From: Methylomicrobium agile
GTDB taxonomy: Bacteria > Pseudomonadota > Gammaproteobacteria > Methylococcales > Methylomonadaceae
Reading direction: 5' to 3'
DNA length: 64,000 nucleotides
Assembly (NCBI RefSeq): GCF_000733855.1
Contig: NZ_JPOJ01000001.1
Coordinates: 1 to 64,000, forward strand
The notes beneath the pieces are model-generated. The model saw only the letters and a list, made by a program, of their open reading frames with translations. It did no database searches and was not told the DNA's origin. Positions 18,631 through 30,787 of the stretch are shown here, one piece after another; within the stretch, counting starts at the first letter, position 1; each line of letters starts with the position of its first letter. The position numbers and the translations under genes were made by a program.

Positions 18631-19689
18631 ATGATCAAAACACCCGCCTACGCCGCCGCCACTCCTACATCCCCCCTGGCTCCGTTCACGATCGATCGCC
18701 GAGAACCCGGCGCGCATGACGTATTGATCGATATTCTGTACTGCGGCGTCTGCCATTCCGACATTCACCAGGCGCGCGACGAGTGGGGAGGAGCGATTTT
18801 TCCGATGGTGCCGGGTCATGAGATTATCGGGGTCGTGGCGCAAACCGGCAGTGAGGTCAGCCGCTGGAAGATCGGCGATACGGTCGGCATCGGCTGTTTT
18901 GTCGATTCGTGCAGGCAATGCGAAGCCTGCGAAGCAGGCGAAGAGCAGTATTGCCGGCGCGGCGCGAGCTTTACTTACAATTCGCGGGAACAGGACGGCC
19001 AAACGCCGACCTACGGCGGTTATTCGACGCAAATCACCATCGACGAAGCGTATGTCGTCGGCATCCCCGAAGGCATTCCGCCGGAACGCGCCGCACCGCT
19101 GCTCTGCGCGGGCATTACCACCTATTCGCCGCTGCGCCGTTTCGGTGTTCGTCCCGGCGACAAGATCGCCATCGTCGGACTCGGCGGCCTCGGGCATATG
19201 GGAGTCAAGCTCGGCAAGGCATTCGGCGCACATGTGACCGTTTTGAGCCATTCGCCGGGCAAACGCGACGATGCGCTCAAACTCGGCGCGGACGATTTCA
19301 TCGTAACGAGCGAGGCGGAAGCCTTTACCCGGAACGCCGGCCGTTTCAGTTTCATTCTCGATACGGTCTCGGCAACGCATGACTACAATGCTTACTTGAA
19401 CCTGCTCGGCCTCGACGGCACCATGGTGCTGGTCGGCCTGCCCGACCCTACCCCATTGGCCGCCTGGCCGCTGGTCACGGGGCGCCGGCGCCTGGCCGGC
19501 TCCATGATCGGCGGGATTCGCGAAACGCAGGAAATGCTGGATTTTTGCGGAGAGCATGGCGTTACGGCCGATGTGGAGATGATTCCGATACAGAACATCA
19601 ACGAGGCATATGAGCGCACGCTAAAAAGCGACGTGCGCTACCGTTTCGTGATCGACATGGCGAGTTTAAGGCAATTGCCCGGTCACTGA
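18631..19689 (+). CDS. Zinc-dependent NAD(P) alcohol dehydrogenase (YahK/AdhC type)
   Basis: 352 residues, medium-chain dehydrogenase family. The catalytic zinc site is CGVCHSDIHQ with GHEIIGVV. The structural zinc site has four Cys (CRQCEACEAGEEQYC). The cofactor fold is GLGGLGHMGVKLGKAFGAHV, followed by SHSPGKRDDAL, whose Ser-His pattern fits NADP-preferring aldehyde reductases such as YahK. It reduces aldehydes or oxidises alcohols; the substrate is not deducible. ATG 18631 has GGAAATTGCC just before it. It appears monocistronic. Confidence 0.92.
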   Translation: MIKTPAYAAATPTSPLAPFTIDRREPGAHDVLIDILYCGVCHSDIHQARDEWGGAIFPMVPGHEIIGVVAQTGSEVSRWKIGDTVGIGCFVDSCRQCEACEAGEEQYCRRGASFTYNSREQDGQTPTYGGYSTQITIDEAYVVGIPEGIPPERAAPLLCAGITTYSPLRRFGVRPGDKIAIVGLGGLGHMGVKLGKAFGAHVTVLSHSPGKRDDALKLGADDFIVTSEAEAFTRNAGRFSFILDTVSATHDYNAYLNLLGLDGTMVLVGLPDPTPLAAWPLVTGRRRLAGSMIGGIRETQEMLDFCGEHGVTADVEMIPIQNINEAYERTLKSDVRYRFVIDMASLRQLPGH

Positions 19690-20482
19690 GCGATAAACTG
19701 CATCGCGTCCTGCCACCAAGGGCGCCAGGGTTCGAAGGGCAGGCTGTTGTGGCCGGCATTTTCGAAACGCCAGAGTTTTTTCTTCGCGGGCAGCGCCTCG
19801 AACAAGGCGAGCGTGTTCCGGTTCGGAATCACTTCGTCACGCCCGGCCAGGACTACTGCAATGGGGCCGTTGAAATCGCGCAATCTCGCGACATTGTCGA
19901 ATTTATCCCTGACCAGCCAACGCGCGAGCAAAAACCAATAGTGACGCTGCGCAACATTCGCCATCGTATCGAACGGCGTAATCAGCAACAATCCCCGAAT
20001 CGGCACTTGGCGCGATGCGGCTATCCCCGCCGCAACCCCGCTGCCGAGCGACTCGCCGCACAGGAACAAAGGCTCCTTGTACGCTTGCAGGATCTGTTTC
20101 GCCGTCGCAATGCCGTCTTCGATCAATGCCGCTTCGGAAGGCGCGCCCTCCCGTGCGCCGTATCCCGGATATTCGGCGACAGAACCCGATAACCCAAACG
20201 CTGCAGGGCCTCGATATAATATGCCCGGTGCAGCGCCGCGCCGGCATTGCCGTGAAAAACCAGCACCGTACCCTTCGGATTTTCGACCGGAATCCGGCAG
20301 GTGATCGCCCGCCTTTCGCCCACCGATGGCCAGGATCGCAGGTTCAGTTCCTTCATTAATTGGTCCTGCTGCACCTCGGTAAAGCGGGACGGGAAGTACA
20401 TCATCTTGCGCTGCAACAGAAACGCCATCATCAGGATCAGCAAATAGATCAGCAACAAGGACATAAGGCGGGAACGGTTCAT
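19683..20482 (-). pseudogene. Membrane-anchored alpha/beta hydrolase, one frameshift
   Basis: Starts at 20482 (MNRSRLMSLLLIYLLILMMAF, an N-terminal membrane anchor), then the oxyanion region VLVFHGNAGAALHRAYYIEA up to LGYRVL. A one-base deletion near 20178 shifts the frame; the other frame continues as AEYPGYGAREG. The nucleophile is in LFLCGESLGSGVAAGI, Asp in VLAGRDEVIPN and His in ENAGHNSLPF. Restoring one base gives 266 residues, normal for BEM46/ABHD17-like hydrolases. The triad is intact, so a sequencing error is at least as likely as a mutation. The 3' end overlaps the convergent dehydrogenase by seven bases. Confidence 0.82.
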
Positions 20483-20547
20483 AGGGCCACCGTCGGGAAT
20501 TGCGGACAGACTTCCTGACTTGCAGTCCGCCCGGCCCGCCGCACAAT

Positions 20548-23500
20548 TTATTGCCCCGCAACCATCGCCATTTTCGGCTCGGGGAGAGCGTTTCCGCCGC
20601 CGTCCACCGGCCGATTCAACAAAGGCGTCAACGTCGGCTTCAAAAAGCGGACGATCTGCACCGGCAGCGAGCTGGTGAACTGATAGTTTCCGGCGTCTTT
20701 GCCTGCGACATAGGCGGTTATCACGCCGAAAAACCGGTCGCCCATGAAAAAGGTAAACACAGCCGCACGGCTGATGAATTGCGAGCCGATCATTTGGCCG
20801 CGGGCATTGAACATTTCCTTACGGTGGTCGCCTGTTCCGGTTTTTCCGCCTATCGGGATCACCCGGCCCTGATTGTCCGTATAGACCCCTTTCAGGCGAG
20901 CGGCCGTGCCGCCTTCGACGACCCCGATCATTGCGCTTCTGGCCGCCCGGGCCACCTCGGCCGGGAATACGCGCTTTCCTCCGTTCGGCGATTTATCCAA
21001 AACCGTCTCGTAAGGCGTTCCTTCCGCGAAGTGCAGATTTTCGAAGCGGACAGTGGGCATTCTGACCCCGTCGTTCAAGATGACGCCGACCAGCTCGGCC
21101 AGCGCCGCCGGCCGATCGCCCGAGGCGCCGATCGAGGTCGCATAGGACGGGGTCAGCCTGCCGAACGGATAACCGACCTGCTTCCAGGCGGCATGAATTT
21201 TCTGGAAGGCCTCCGCTTCGAGCATGCTCATGATGCGGTGCTGCTGCCCGGCTTTCTTCCTTTTGCTCTTCAACAGCCAGCGGTAGACTTCCAGGCGCTG
21301 CTTGGCGCTGGCCGCAATCACTTCCTCGCGGGTAGCCTGCGGGTGTTCGGCCAAATAACCGGCCAGCCATAATTCGAGCGGATGAATCTTGGTAATGTAG
21401 CCCTGATCCTGCAGATCGAATTTATCCGCCGAATATTTATCGTAAAGGGCGTAGATGTCTTCCTTGTCCAGGATCTGTTTCGGAAGATAGTTGCGCAAGA
21501 ATCTGTTCAGCTGCTCCACGTCATGATCGGGATAAATCGCCCGATACAGCATCGTCAGCCGCGAGGACTTCAGCCATACCCGCTTGGCGAGCATGCCGAG
21601 ACGTTCGGCTTCGCTTTTTCCCTGCATCTTGGCGAAAAAACGGCCAAGGTAAACCTGTGCTTCCCGGTCGGCGAACCGTTCGAGATATTCCTGGCGCTTC
21701 GGGCTTTCCGGATCGTCGAGCCAGCGAGCCACGCCATCGGGCCTGTATTGATAATGGTAAACGATGTCGCGCATCAGGCGAATGAACACCAGATTGACCG
21801 AATCACGGAGCGCATTCCGCACCGACATGATCTGATAGTCGTCGCTCTTCTGGAAATTATTGAAGTGATGAAGCCCGCCGCCGGTAAAGAAATATTCTCC
21901 CGAACTGGCCGAATATTTACGATCCAGCGCCTGATCCAATAGCGTCTGCAGGTCGATTCCGGGCTGCCCCTTCAATTGGGTAATGACCCAGGCGCTCAGA
22001 TAATCCCGGGGATGCAGCGCCACTTTATTCAGTTCTTCTACCGGCTGGCCGTGGTACTGCCGATAAAGCTCCGCGACCAACTGCAGGTAAAGCACCATCG
22101 TGCGCAGTTTGGAAGTAGAGCCCAAATCCAGGCGAATTCCCTCGTTGATGTCGAGCGGCTGGTCCAGGTTATCGGTCTGCACCCGCAAAAAGTTGCCTTT
22201 CGGCGTTTTTTCGAACAACATCAAACTGTAGACGACGCGTGACAGATCGACGTTTCCATTCAGCCGCCGCTCGCCGAAAGCGCCGGCCGCGCGCGCTTCT
22301 TCGGGATTGCCGAGCTTGCGCAGGGCGGTCGCCACCGCTTGCTGGGTATTGTAATCGATCGTGGTTCTGGCGGTTAAATCCAGCCGATCGAGGTCGTAAA
22401 TCGTTTTGACATTCAACGCTTGCGCCAGCCGGGTACGCAATACGGCTTGCGTCTTTTTTTCCGGTACGAATTGCGTAGGCAGCGAATCCGCCGGCAGCGG
22501 CTTGAGCGTCTCGGCCTTCAAGGCCCGGTCGCGCAGCGCCGCGGAAATCATGCCGGCATCGGCCATCAGCCGAAGATAGCTGTTCGCCAGCGTCTGCAGG
22601 GCGTTAAATCCCGTCCCCAGAAAATAGGAAGGCCGTCTTTGCGACAGAAGAATGCAAAGCACCTGGCGGAAAGCGACCGCCTGCCGGTCGGTAACGCTTT
22701 CCCCGGAATTTTGCATGGCCGCACGCAGCAGGTTGTTCACCTCGTCGAAATCGGCGCCGAACCAGGCCGCCAGACCATCGCCCAGTCCATGCACTTCGCC
22801 GACTTTCGGCGCGGCCGACAGCGGCATCGAATTGAGGTAGGCCAGCGCGATCTGGCGGCGCATCTCGCGGGTATCGGCCCCCCACAGATAGGCGCGGATC
22901 GAGGCCGAGCCCATCTGACGGAATTTGTCGATGACGGAATTGGTGTAACCATTGGGGGAATGCCGGTATTTTTCGATCTGGGTCGCCAAGGTGCTGCCAC
23001 CGGGCACATTCTTGTTTACGCCCAGCTTGTTGGCGACCATCTGCAGGCTGGCATAACCCAGGCGGTCCCATTCGACGGCCGGATTCAAAGTCACCTTCGC
23101 TTCATTCAGCAACTCGCGGTTTTCGATGAACAGCAACGTATAAAGTACCAGCGGCGGTATCGACTCGAAATTGGGATAGCCGTGATTGGGGTAAGTATTA
23201 CCGAATATCAGCTGGTGGGTCTGATCGTAGATCTTGAGGCCGGCCTGGGTCTTTTCGTGATAGATCGCAAAGAAGCCATCGTCGATCAATTGAGTCAGCA
23301 TCGGCGAGGAAACCGCCTGGGCGGATACCGAAAAACCGGCCTGGGTCATCCGCTCGACCGCTTCGGGCAATAAGGTATAGCCCATGCGCTGATCGTAAGG
23401 TCCGTATTCGGGATACCGTATCGACGCGCTCGGGCCTTTTTCAAGTTTGAAGCTGATCCGCTTGCCGATATTGGAGAGATAGTGCGCCTGATACCGCGAA

Positions 23501-23610
23501 GTTTCGACTTCTTCGCGTACAAATTTAACGACGGCAATACCGACTATCAGCAAACCTGCCAATAGGCCTAACAGCACTATTTTGGGTAAAATTCGTCTTT
23601 TGTTCTGCAT
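20548..23610 (-). CDS. Large bifunctional penicillin-binding protein (GT51 glycosyltransferase + transpeptidase)
   Basis: 1020 residues from ATG 23610 (MQNKRRILPKIVLLGLLAG), which gives an N-terminal membrane anchor directly. The GT51 domain has the catalytic Glu in LLFIENRELL (near 163) and GGSTLATQIEKYRHSP (near 204). The transpeptidase domain has all three motifs: STSK (near 497), SVN (near 604) and KTGTGD (near 924). The first GT51 motif is ENREL rather than the usual EDRRF, and a long charged insertion (~residues 640-800) separates SVN from KTG. It is longer than MrcA or MrcB (~850), so it is a divergent class A PBP. It makes or modifies peptidoglycan in the periplasm. Confidence 0.88.
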   Translation of the reverse strand: MQNKRRILPKIVLLGLLAGLLIVGIAVVKFVREEVETSRYQAHYLSNIGKRISFKLEKGPSASIRYPEYGPYDQRMGYTLLPEAVERMTQAGFSVSAQAVSSPMLTQLIDDGFFAIYHEKTQAGLKIYDQTHQLIFGNTYPNHGYPNFESIPPLVLYTLLFIENRELLNEAKVTLNPAVEWDRLGYASLQMVANKLGVNKNVPGGSTLATQIEKYRHSPNGYTNSVIDKFRQMGSASIRAYLWGADTREMRRQIALAYLNSMPLSAAPKVGEVHGLGDGLAAWFGADFDEVNNLLRAAMQNSGESVTDRQAVAFRQVLCILLSQRRPSYFLGTGFNALQTLANSYLRLMADAGMISAALRDRALKAETLKPLPADSLPTQFVPEKKTQAVLRTRLAQALNVKTIYDLDRLDLTARTTIDYNTQQAVATALRKLGNPEEARAAGAFGERRLNGNVDLSRVVYSLMLFEKTPKGNFLRVQTDNLDQPLDINEGIRLDLGSTSKLRTMVLYLQLVAELYRQYHGQPVEELNKVALHPRDYLSAWVITQLKGQPGIDLQTLLDQALDRKYSASSGEYFFTGGGLHHFNNFQKSDDYQIMSVRNALRDSVNLVFIRLMRDIVYHYQYRPDGVARWLDDPESPKRQEYLERFADREAQVYLGRFFAKMQGKSEAERLGMLAKRVWLKSSRLTMLYRAIYPDHDVEQLNRFLRNYLPKQILDKEDIYALYDKYSADKFDLQDQGYITKIHPLELWLAGYLAEHPQATREEVIAASAKQRLEVYRWLLKSKRKKAGQQHRIMSMLEAEAFQKIHAAWKQVGYPFGRLTPSYATSIGASGDRPAALAELVGVILNDGVRMPTVRFENLHFAEGTPYETVLDKSPNGGKRVFPAEVARAARSAMIGVVEGGTAARLKGVYTDNQGRVIPIGGKTGTGDHRKEMFNARGQMIGSQFISRAAVFTFFMGDRFFGVITAYVAGKDAGNYQFTSSLPVQIVRFLKPTLTPLLNRPVDGGGNALPEPKMAMVAGQ

Positions 23611-23964
23611 CGCCGGTCGCGCCCAAGGCACGATGTCACCTCTGGTTATTATTGATCTGAAGCGTCGTAATGTTCGACAACCATCCAAGGCTTCCTGCAT
23701 TTTTGCAAATTGGACAAGCAGCGGAGCTATAGGTTCGGAATGTTTCGGTCTTCCTAACGCGGCTGGCTGCTCGCTCTGTTTACGACGGAATTATAGCAAA
23801 TTAAAATCTCAATGCCGAATTAGGAACGCCTGGCTGTTGCAAATGAACAACACTTACGCTATCCGAGAGCCCGAAGCCCCAAATGCGGTTTCAGAAAAAT
23901 TTCCTCAACCGCTGGCCCGCGCTTACTGATAAAATCTGCCGCTTTCAACCAAACAGCATTCGAA
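23611..23964. other. 354-base divergent promoter region, no gene
   Basis: Lies between the divergent PBP and tex genes and must hold both promoters. The short open frames in it look like extensions, not genes. No operator repeat stood out. Confidence 0.4.
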
Positions 23965-26247
<2,283 letters not shown>

Positions 26248-26307
26248 AGAAAAAATGCTCTGCTATACTTGCTGGATATCGATTAATACCTAGCAGCAGG
26301 ACCAGAT

Positions 26308-26901
26308 ATGATGACTTTTTTACGTTCTTTTGCATCCCTGTCAGTCGTTTGCCTAGCAATCGGCTACGCGCCTCCTACGAAGGCGGATCCGATGGCTCAG
26401 GCGTGGGATATCGATGCGCCTTCGCCCAAAATCCCGACCAAGCCGCAGAGTTACGGCGAACGCATCGGCGAGAAGGCGGTGAGCAGTTTCGCGAACCTGG
26501 CGACCGGTTGGCTCGAAATGCCCAAGAACGTGATCAACACCACCAACCAAAGCAATATCATCTACGGTTTTACCGGTGGCCTGGCGAAAGGGATGATTCA
26601 TACCGCCGGACGGATGGGCGTCGGCATCGCGGATTTGATCACTCTGCCGCTCGCCACCAAACCGATGATCTATCCGCTGTATATCTGGGAGGATTTCGAT
26701 GTCGATACCAATTACGGCGACGTGATGCGGCTGCACGAACCGCCAAGAAGAACGCAGGACACCGCGCTTCCGCCCGTTCCACAGGCCGCCCCGCCTGTTC
26801 CGGCCACCGCGCCGGCTCCCGAATCCGTGCCCCCGGTTCAATATCCGGCCGACACCAACCGCAAGATCGATGCGATTTTCAACAAAGAGATGATGAAATA
26901 A
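26308..26901 (+). CDS. Exosortase system-associated protein, TIGR04073 type
   Basis: 197 residues with an N-terminal signal region. The conserved core is YGERIGEKAVSSFANLATGW, EMPKNVINTTNQSNIIYGFT, GLAKGMIHTAGRMGVGIADL and PLATKPMIYPLYIWEDFDVD, which is the pattern of the TIGR04073 family found in genomes with exosortase/PEP-CTERM protein sorting. A Pro/Ala-rich tail follows (PPVPQAAPPVPATAPAPESV). Biochemical function is unknown. The original start may be one codon later (ATG 26311). No exosortase is in the window; finding one elsewhere is a prediction. Confidence 0.82.
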   Translation: MMTFLRSFASLSVVCLAIGYAPPTKADPMAQAWDIDAPSPKIPTKPQSYGERIGEKAVSSFANLATGWLEMPKNVINTTNQSNIIYGFTGGLAKGMIHTAGRMGVGIADLITLPLATKPMIYPLYIWEDFDVDTNYGDVMRLHEPPRRTQDTALPPVPQAAPPVPATAPAPESVPPVQYPADTNRKIDAIFNKEMMK

Positions 26902-26912
26902 CGCGCCGCTTT

Positions 26913-26943
26913 CCTCCCTGCCTGCATCTATGCAGTCAGGGAG
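26913..26943. terminator. Hairpin between convergent genes
   Basis: CTCCCTG...CAGGGAG with an inner TGCAT/ATGCA stem, between the TIGR04073 gene and rsfS. It lacks a U-run, so it may be a processed or bidirectional 3' end rather than a classical terminator. Confidence 0.5.
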
Positions 26944-26951
26944 CGGAAACC

Positions 26952-27302
26952 TTAAACCGCCTTCCCGGCTTCTTTGGGCTGATCCACCGACCAGAGTTTT
27001 TCGAGCTGGTAAAACTCGCGCGACTGCGCGGTCATCGCATGCACGATCACATCGCCCAGATCGAGCAGAACCCAGTCCGAACCCAAATCGCCCTCGATAC
27101 CGAGCGGCTTGACGCCGGACTCCGCGAGTTTTTCGACCACATAATCGCACAACGCCTTCAAATGACGGTCGGAAGTCCCGGTTACCAGCACCATGTAATC
27201 GGTAAAGCTGGTCTTGCCGCGGACGTCGAGCGTAGTGATGTATTTGCCTTTCTTATCGTCCAGCACGGTCCGGACGACATTCAATATTTCTTCTGCTTGC
27301 AT
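26952..27302 (-). CDS. rsfS: Ribosome silencing factor RsfS
   Basis: 116 residues. The DUF143 core is complete: KKGKYITTLDVRGKTSFTDY, VTGTSDRHLKALCDYVVEKL, and WVLLDLGDVIVHAMTAQSRE followed by FYQLEKLW. It binds ribosomal protein L14 and blocks subunit joining during starvation. It is the last gene of proA-nadD-rsfS, a typical gammaproteobacterial order. Confidence 0.95.
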   Translation of the reverse strand: MQAEEILNVVRTVLDDKKGKYITTLDVRGKTSFTDYMVLVTGTSDRHLKALCDYVVEKLAESGVKPLGIEGDLGSDWVLLDLGDVIVHAMTAQSREFYQLEKLWSVDQPKEAGKAV

Positions 27303-27331
27303 TCGTTTTCCTAAATTCGCCGATCCGGGGA

Positions 27332-27955
27332 TCAGGCGTTTTGATAAAGATGATGACTATGAATATAGTCTAATACGGCATCGGGCAATAAAAAACGGGG
27401 GTCGCGTTTTTCGGCGATCATTTTCCGTATCGCGCTGGCCGAGATGTCCAGTTGGGTGATCGGCTGAAAAAACAGCTTGCCGGCTTTGTACCGGGCCAAG
27501 TCCCCGGCTTCGAAGACCTGCAGGACGTCCCAAAAATCGTTCTCCGGTCGCGCCGAGCTACCGGGCCGGGTCATTACGACGATATGCGCATGGTCGAACA
27601 ATTCGCGCCAACGGTGCCAGGTCGTCAGCCCGTTGAAGGCATCGCTCCCGACAAACAGCAGGAGCGGCCGCTCCGGAAAATCGCCCCGCAGCGAGCTTAG
27701 CGTATCGACCATGTAGGACGGCCCTTCCCTGTCCAGTTCGCGGGTATCGATCACCACATTGGACAATGTACAGGCTGCAAGTTGCAGCATTTCAAGCCGC
27801 ATCGACGCGGAAGCGGAAGGTTCGAGCCGGTGCGGCGGCGTCTTGTTCGGAATCAATCGCACTTGTTCCAGGCCGAAGATTTCGCCGACCTCGATAACGG
27901 CGCGCAAATGGCCGTAGTGCACCGGATCGAAGGTGCCTCCGAAAATGCCGATCAT
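27332..27955 (-). CDS. nadD: Nicotinate-nucleotide adenylyltransferase
   Basis: 207 residues. It has the nucleotidyltransferase signature GIFGGTFDPVHYGHLRA, the LIPNKTPPHRLE block and the C-terminal ISASAIRKMIAEKRDPRFLL. It forms deamido-NAD from nicotinate mononucleotide and ATP. Its ATG immediately follows the proA stop, so the two are probably translated together. Confidence 0.96.
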   Translation of the reverse strand: MIGIFGGTFDPVHYGHLRAVIEVGEIFGLEQVRLIPNKTPPHRLEPSASASMRLEMLQLAACTLSNVVIDTRELDREGPSYMVDTLSSLRGDFPERPLLLFVGSDAFNGLTTWHRWRELFDHAHIVVMTRPGSSARPENDFWDVLQVFEAGDLARYKAGKLFFQPITQLDISASAIRKMIAEKRDPRFLLPDAVLDYIHSHHLYQNA

Positions 27956-29212
27956 TTATTGACGGATATGGCCGTCGCCAAGCACGATGAATTTCAGAGT
28001 CGTCAAACCCGCCAGACCAACCGGCCCTCGCGCATGTAGCTTGTCGGTGCTGATCCCGATTTCGGCGCCCAGGCCGTACTCGAAACCGTCCGCAAAACGG
28101 GTCGAGGCGTTCACCATTACCGAACTCGAATCGACTTCGCGCAAAAACTGCCGCGCCAAGGTGTAATTTTCGGTGACGATCGCGTCGGTATGCTGGGAGC
28201 CGTAGCGGTTGATATGGGCAATCGCCTCGTCGATGCCGGCCACGACCTTGATCGACAGGATCGGTGCCAGGTATTCGGCGCCCCAGTCCTCTTCGGTCGC
28301 ACGTCGAGCGAACGGAACCAGCGAACCTGTTTTCGGGCAGCCGCGCAATTCCACGCCTTTTTCCCGGTACTGCTCGGCCAGCACAGGCAAGACCCGGCCT
28401 GCAATCGCTTCCGCAACCAACAGCGTTTCCATCGCGTTGCAGACGCCGTAACGGTGGGTTTTCGCATTGACCGAAATCCTGACCGCCTTGTCGATATCGG
28501 CCGAATCGTCGATATAGACATGGCAAATTCCGTCCAGATGCTTGATCACCGGGATCGTCGCCTGGTTTGAAATCCGTTCGATCAGGCTTTTGCCGCCGCG
28601 CGGCACGATCACATCGACATAACAGTCCATCGTAATCAGCTCGCCGACCGCTTCGCGGTCCGTCGTTTCCACGACCTGAACCGCTTCGCGCGGCAAGCCG
28701 GCCGCCTCCAACCCTTCGGCGATGCAGCCAGCAATCGCGCGGTTCGAATGAATCGACTCCGAACCGCCGCGCAGGATACAGGCATTGCCCGCTTTCAGGC
28801 ACAAGGCGGCCGCATCGACGGTCACGTTCGGGCGCGACTCGTAAATGATTCCGATTACCCCGAGCGGCACGCGCATCTGCCCGACCTGAATGCCGCTAGG
28901 GCGGTAGTTCAGGCCGGTGATTTCACCGACCGGATCCGGCAATGCCGCCACCTGCCGTAAACCGTCGATCATCGTCTGAATTGCCTTCGGCGACAGCGTC
29001 AGCCGATCCAGCGACGCGGCGTCCAGGCCGTTCGCCCGGCCGGCGTCGAGATCCTTGGCGTTTTCCGCAGTCAACAGATCGCGGCGGCTGCCGAGCGCCT
29101 CGGCGATTTTCGATAACGCCAGATTCTTCCGGCCCGTCTCGGCGCGGCTGATTTCCATTCCGGCTTGCCTGGCCTTGATCCCAAGGCTCTGCATGTATTC
29201 TTTGATATTCAA
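27956..29212 (-). CDS. proA: Gamma-glutamyl phosphate reductase
   Basis: 418 residues, the second step of proline synthesis. The aldehyde-dehydrogenase-like fold is seen in [38 protein letters not shown] and [16 protein letters not shown]. The catalytic Cys is in [12 protein letters not shown]. The end [19 protein letters not shown] is typical. The first gene of the proA-nadD-rsfS unit; proB is not adjacent. Confidence 0.96.
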   Translation of the reverse strand: MNIKEYMQSLGIKARQAGMEISRAETGRKNLALSKIAEALGSRRDLLTAENAKDLDAGRANGLDAASLDRLTLSPKAIQTMIDGLRQVAALPDPVGEITGLNYRPSGIQVGQMRVPLGVIGIIYESRPNVTVDAAALCLKAGNACILRGGSESIHSNRAIAGCIAEGLEAAGLPREAVQVVETTDREAVGELITMDCYVDVIVPRGGKSLIERISNQATIPVIKHLDGICHVYIDDSADIDKAVRISVNAKTHRYGVCNAMETLLVAEAIAGRVLPVLAEQYREKGVELRGCPKTGSLVPFARRATEEDWGAEYLAPILSIKVVAGIDEAIAHINRYGSQHTDAIVTENYTLARQFLREVDSSSVMVNASTRFADGFEYGLGAEIGISTDKLHARGPVGLAGLTTLKFIVLGDGHIRQ

Positions 29213-29303
29213 AACCGATGCCTACTGATTTTTTCCGAATAAACCGGCCATTATATTCGGTTCCCCGATCCGGGCAACAATATTAAAAATGGGAAGAGTA
29301 TGC

Positions 29304-30299
29304 TCAGGAGCCTACAGACGCCCGAGCGGCGAAACTCAATGCGCCTAACAGGCCGATTTCCTGGTTGATGCAGACTTTGACCGGAATCTGCTTCAAGGCG
29401 GTACGGTAACGGCCTTTTTCCAGATAGCCTTCCATGAAATCGCCGCGGGTCAACAGCGGCAGGATCTTGGGCGCAATTCCGCCGGCAAGATAAATGCCCG
29501 CATAGGGCAGGCACTTGAGCGCCAGATTGCCCGCCTCGGCGCCGTAAATCCGGCAGAACAGCGACAAGGCTGCGGCGCTCAGTTGATCGGTGCCGGCCAC
29601 GCCGGCTTCGCCGATCACGGCCGCAGGATCGGATTCGGTCATCCGCTCCTCGAACCCGGATTGAACCGGAGCATGACCGGTTTTCTTCAAGAACTGGTAG
29701 ATATTGACCAGCCCTTCGCCGGACAGCAATCTTTCATAGCTGACATGGCCGGGATAGTTTTCCCACAGATACCGCAGCAAGGCGATTTCCTGCTCGCTTC
29801 CGGGCGCAAAATCGGTATGTCCGCCTTCGCTGGCCAGTACCTGATAGGCTTCTCCGTTCCAGGCGATGATCGCTTCGCCGAGCCCCGTGCCCGCCGCAAG
29901 CACCGCACGATTGCCGTGCGGCGGCGCATCGCCGCCCGCATTTAGCGTCACGAAATCCGCTGCCGGCAAGTCCAGGATGCCCCAGGCGGTCGCTTCGAGA
30001 TCGTTCAACAGCCGTACGTTCGGCGTCCCGGCCAGGGCGCCGATTTCACGCCGGAGCAGAACCCAGGGCAGATTGGTCGCTACACAGTCGCCATCGACGA
30101 TCGGGCCGGCCACGCCCAGGCACGCCGAACCGATCGTCCGTCCGTCGCAATCCGCTAAAAAATGCTGCAACAGGCCGGTAAAAGTGGAATGATCCAGGCT
30201 CGCATAGCGTATTTTTTTGACGCAGCGCCAGCCTTTTCCTTCCGACTCGAAAAGCGCCAGAATCGTCTTGGTACCGCCGACATCGCCAGCCAGTATCAT
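29304..30299 (-). CDS. glk: Glucokinase
   Basis: 331 residues of the bacterial Glk family: ATP site GDVGGTKTILALFE, LLNDLEATAWGIL, AAGTGLGEAII, ASEGGHTDFAP and the glycine-rich end GIYLAGGIAPKILPLL. It phosphorylates glucose in the cytoplasm. It starts two bases after the stop of the DUF411 gene, suggesting one transcript, although the functions are unrelated. Confidence 0.94.
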   Translation of the reverse strand: MILAGDVGGTKTILALFESEGKGWRCVKKIRYASLDHSTFTGLLQHFLADCDGRTIGSACLGVAGPIVDGDCVATNLPWVLLRREIGALAGTPNVRLLNDLEATAWGILDLPAADFVTLNAGGDAPPHGNRAVLAAGTGLGEAIIAWNGEAYQVLASEGGHTDFAPGSEQEIALLRYLWENYPGHVSYERLLSGEGLVNIYQFLKKTGHAPVQSGFEERMTESDPAAVIGEAGVAGTDQLSAAALSLFCRIYGAEAGNLALKCLPYAGIYLAGGIAPKILPLLTRGDFMEGYLEKGRYRTALKQIPVKVCINQEIGLLGALSFAARASVGS

Positions 30300-30301
30300 G
30301 G

Positions 30302-30757
30302 TTATTTGCCGGAATAGTGGTTGAAGACTTCGAAATGTTTTTCCTTGTCGAAACTCACGACGTCATAGGGATCGACGCGCCCGCCCATCTCCATGCCCGG
30401 ACTGCCGGTGACCATCCCCGGAACGGCAAGGCCGGTCAACTTGGGTTTGGTTTTCAGCAATTTCATGATATCGGCGGCCGGTACGTGCCCTTCGACCACA
30501 TAACCGTCGACAATGGCGGTATGACACGAGGCCATCTCCTTCGGTACTCCGTAGCGGGCCTTGATCGCCTCCATGTCGTCGGTAATGTTGTCTTTGACGC
30601 TGAAGTGGTTTTGCTTCAAATGGTCGATCCATTTTCCGCAACAGCCGCAGGTCGGACTGCGGTAAACGGTCACCTCGACCGGTTTATCTTCCGCATAGGC
30701 GGCGGCAAACGAAAACGCCGCGATAAAAATCCCCAAAACGATCTGAATTGCTCTCAT
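30302..30757 (-). CDS. DUF411 metal-binding periplasmic protein
   Basis: 151 residues with a signal peptide (VLGIFIAAFSFAAAYA) and the DUF411 domain. The Cys cluster SPTCGCCGKWIDHLK is a probable copper site, followed by CHTAIVDGYVVEGHVPAADI and GLAVPGMVTGSPGMEMG. Related proteins occur with copper-resistance genes, but their exact role is not established; methanotrophs carry them often. No other copper gene is adjacent. Confidence 0.9.
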   Translation of the reverse strand: MRAIQIVLGIFIAAFSFAAAYAEDKPVEVTVYRSPTCGCCGKWIDHLKQNHFSVKDNITDDMEAIKARYGVPKEMASCHTAIVDGYVVEGHVPAADIMKLLKTKPKLTGLAVPGMVTGSPGMEMGGRVDPYDVVSFDKEKHFEVFNHYSGK

Positions 30758-30787
30758 GTAATCACCTCACTGGTGTGAAATCGGATT

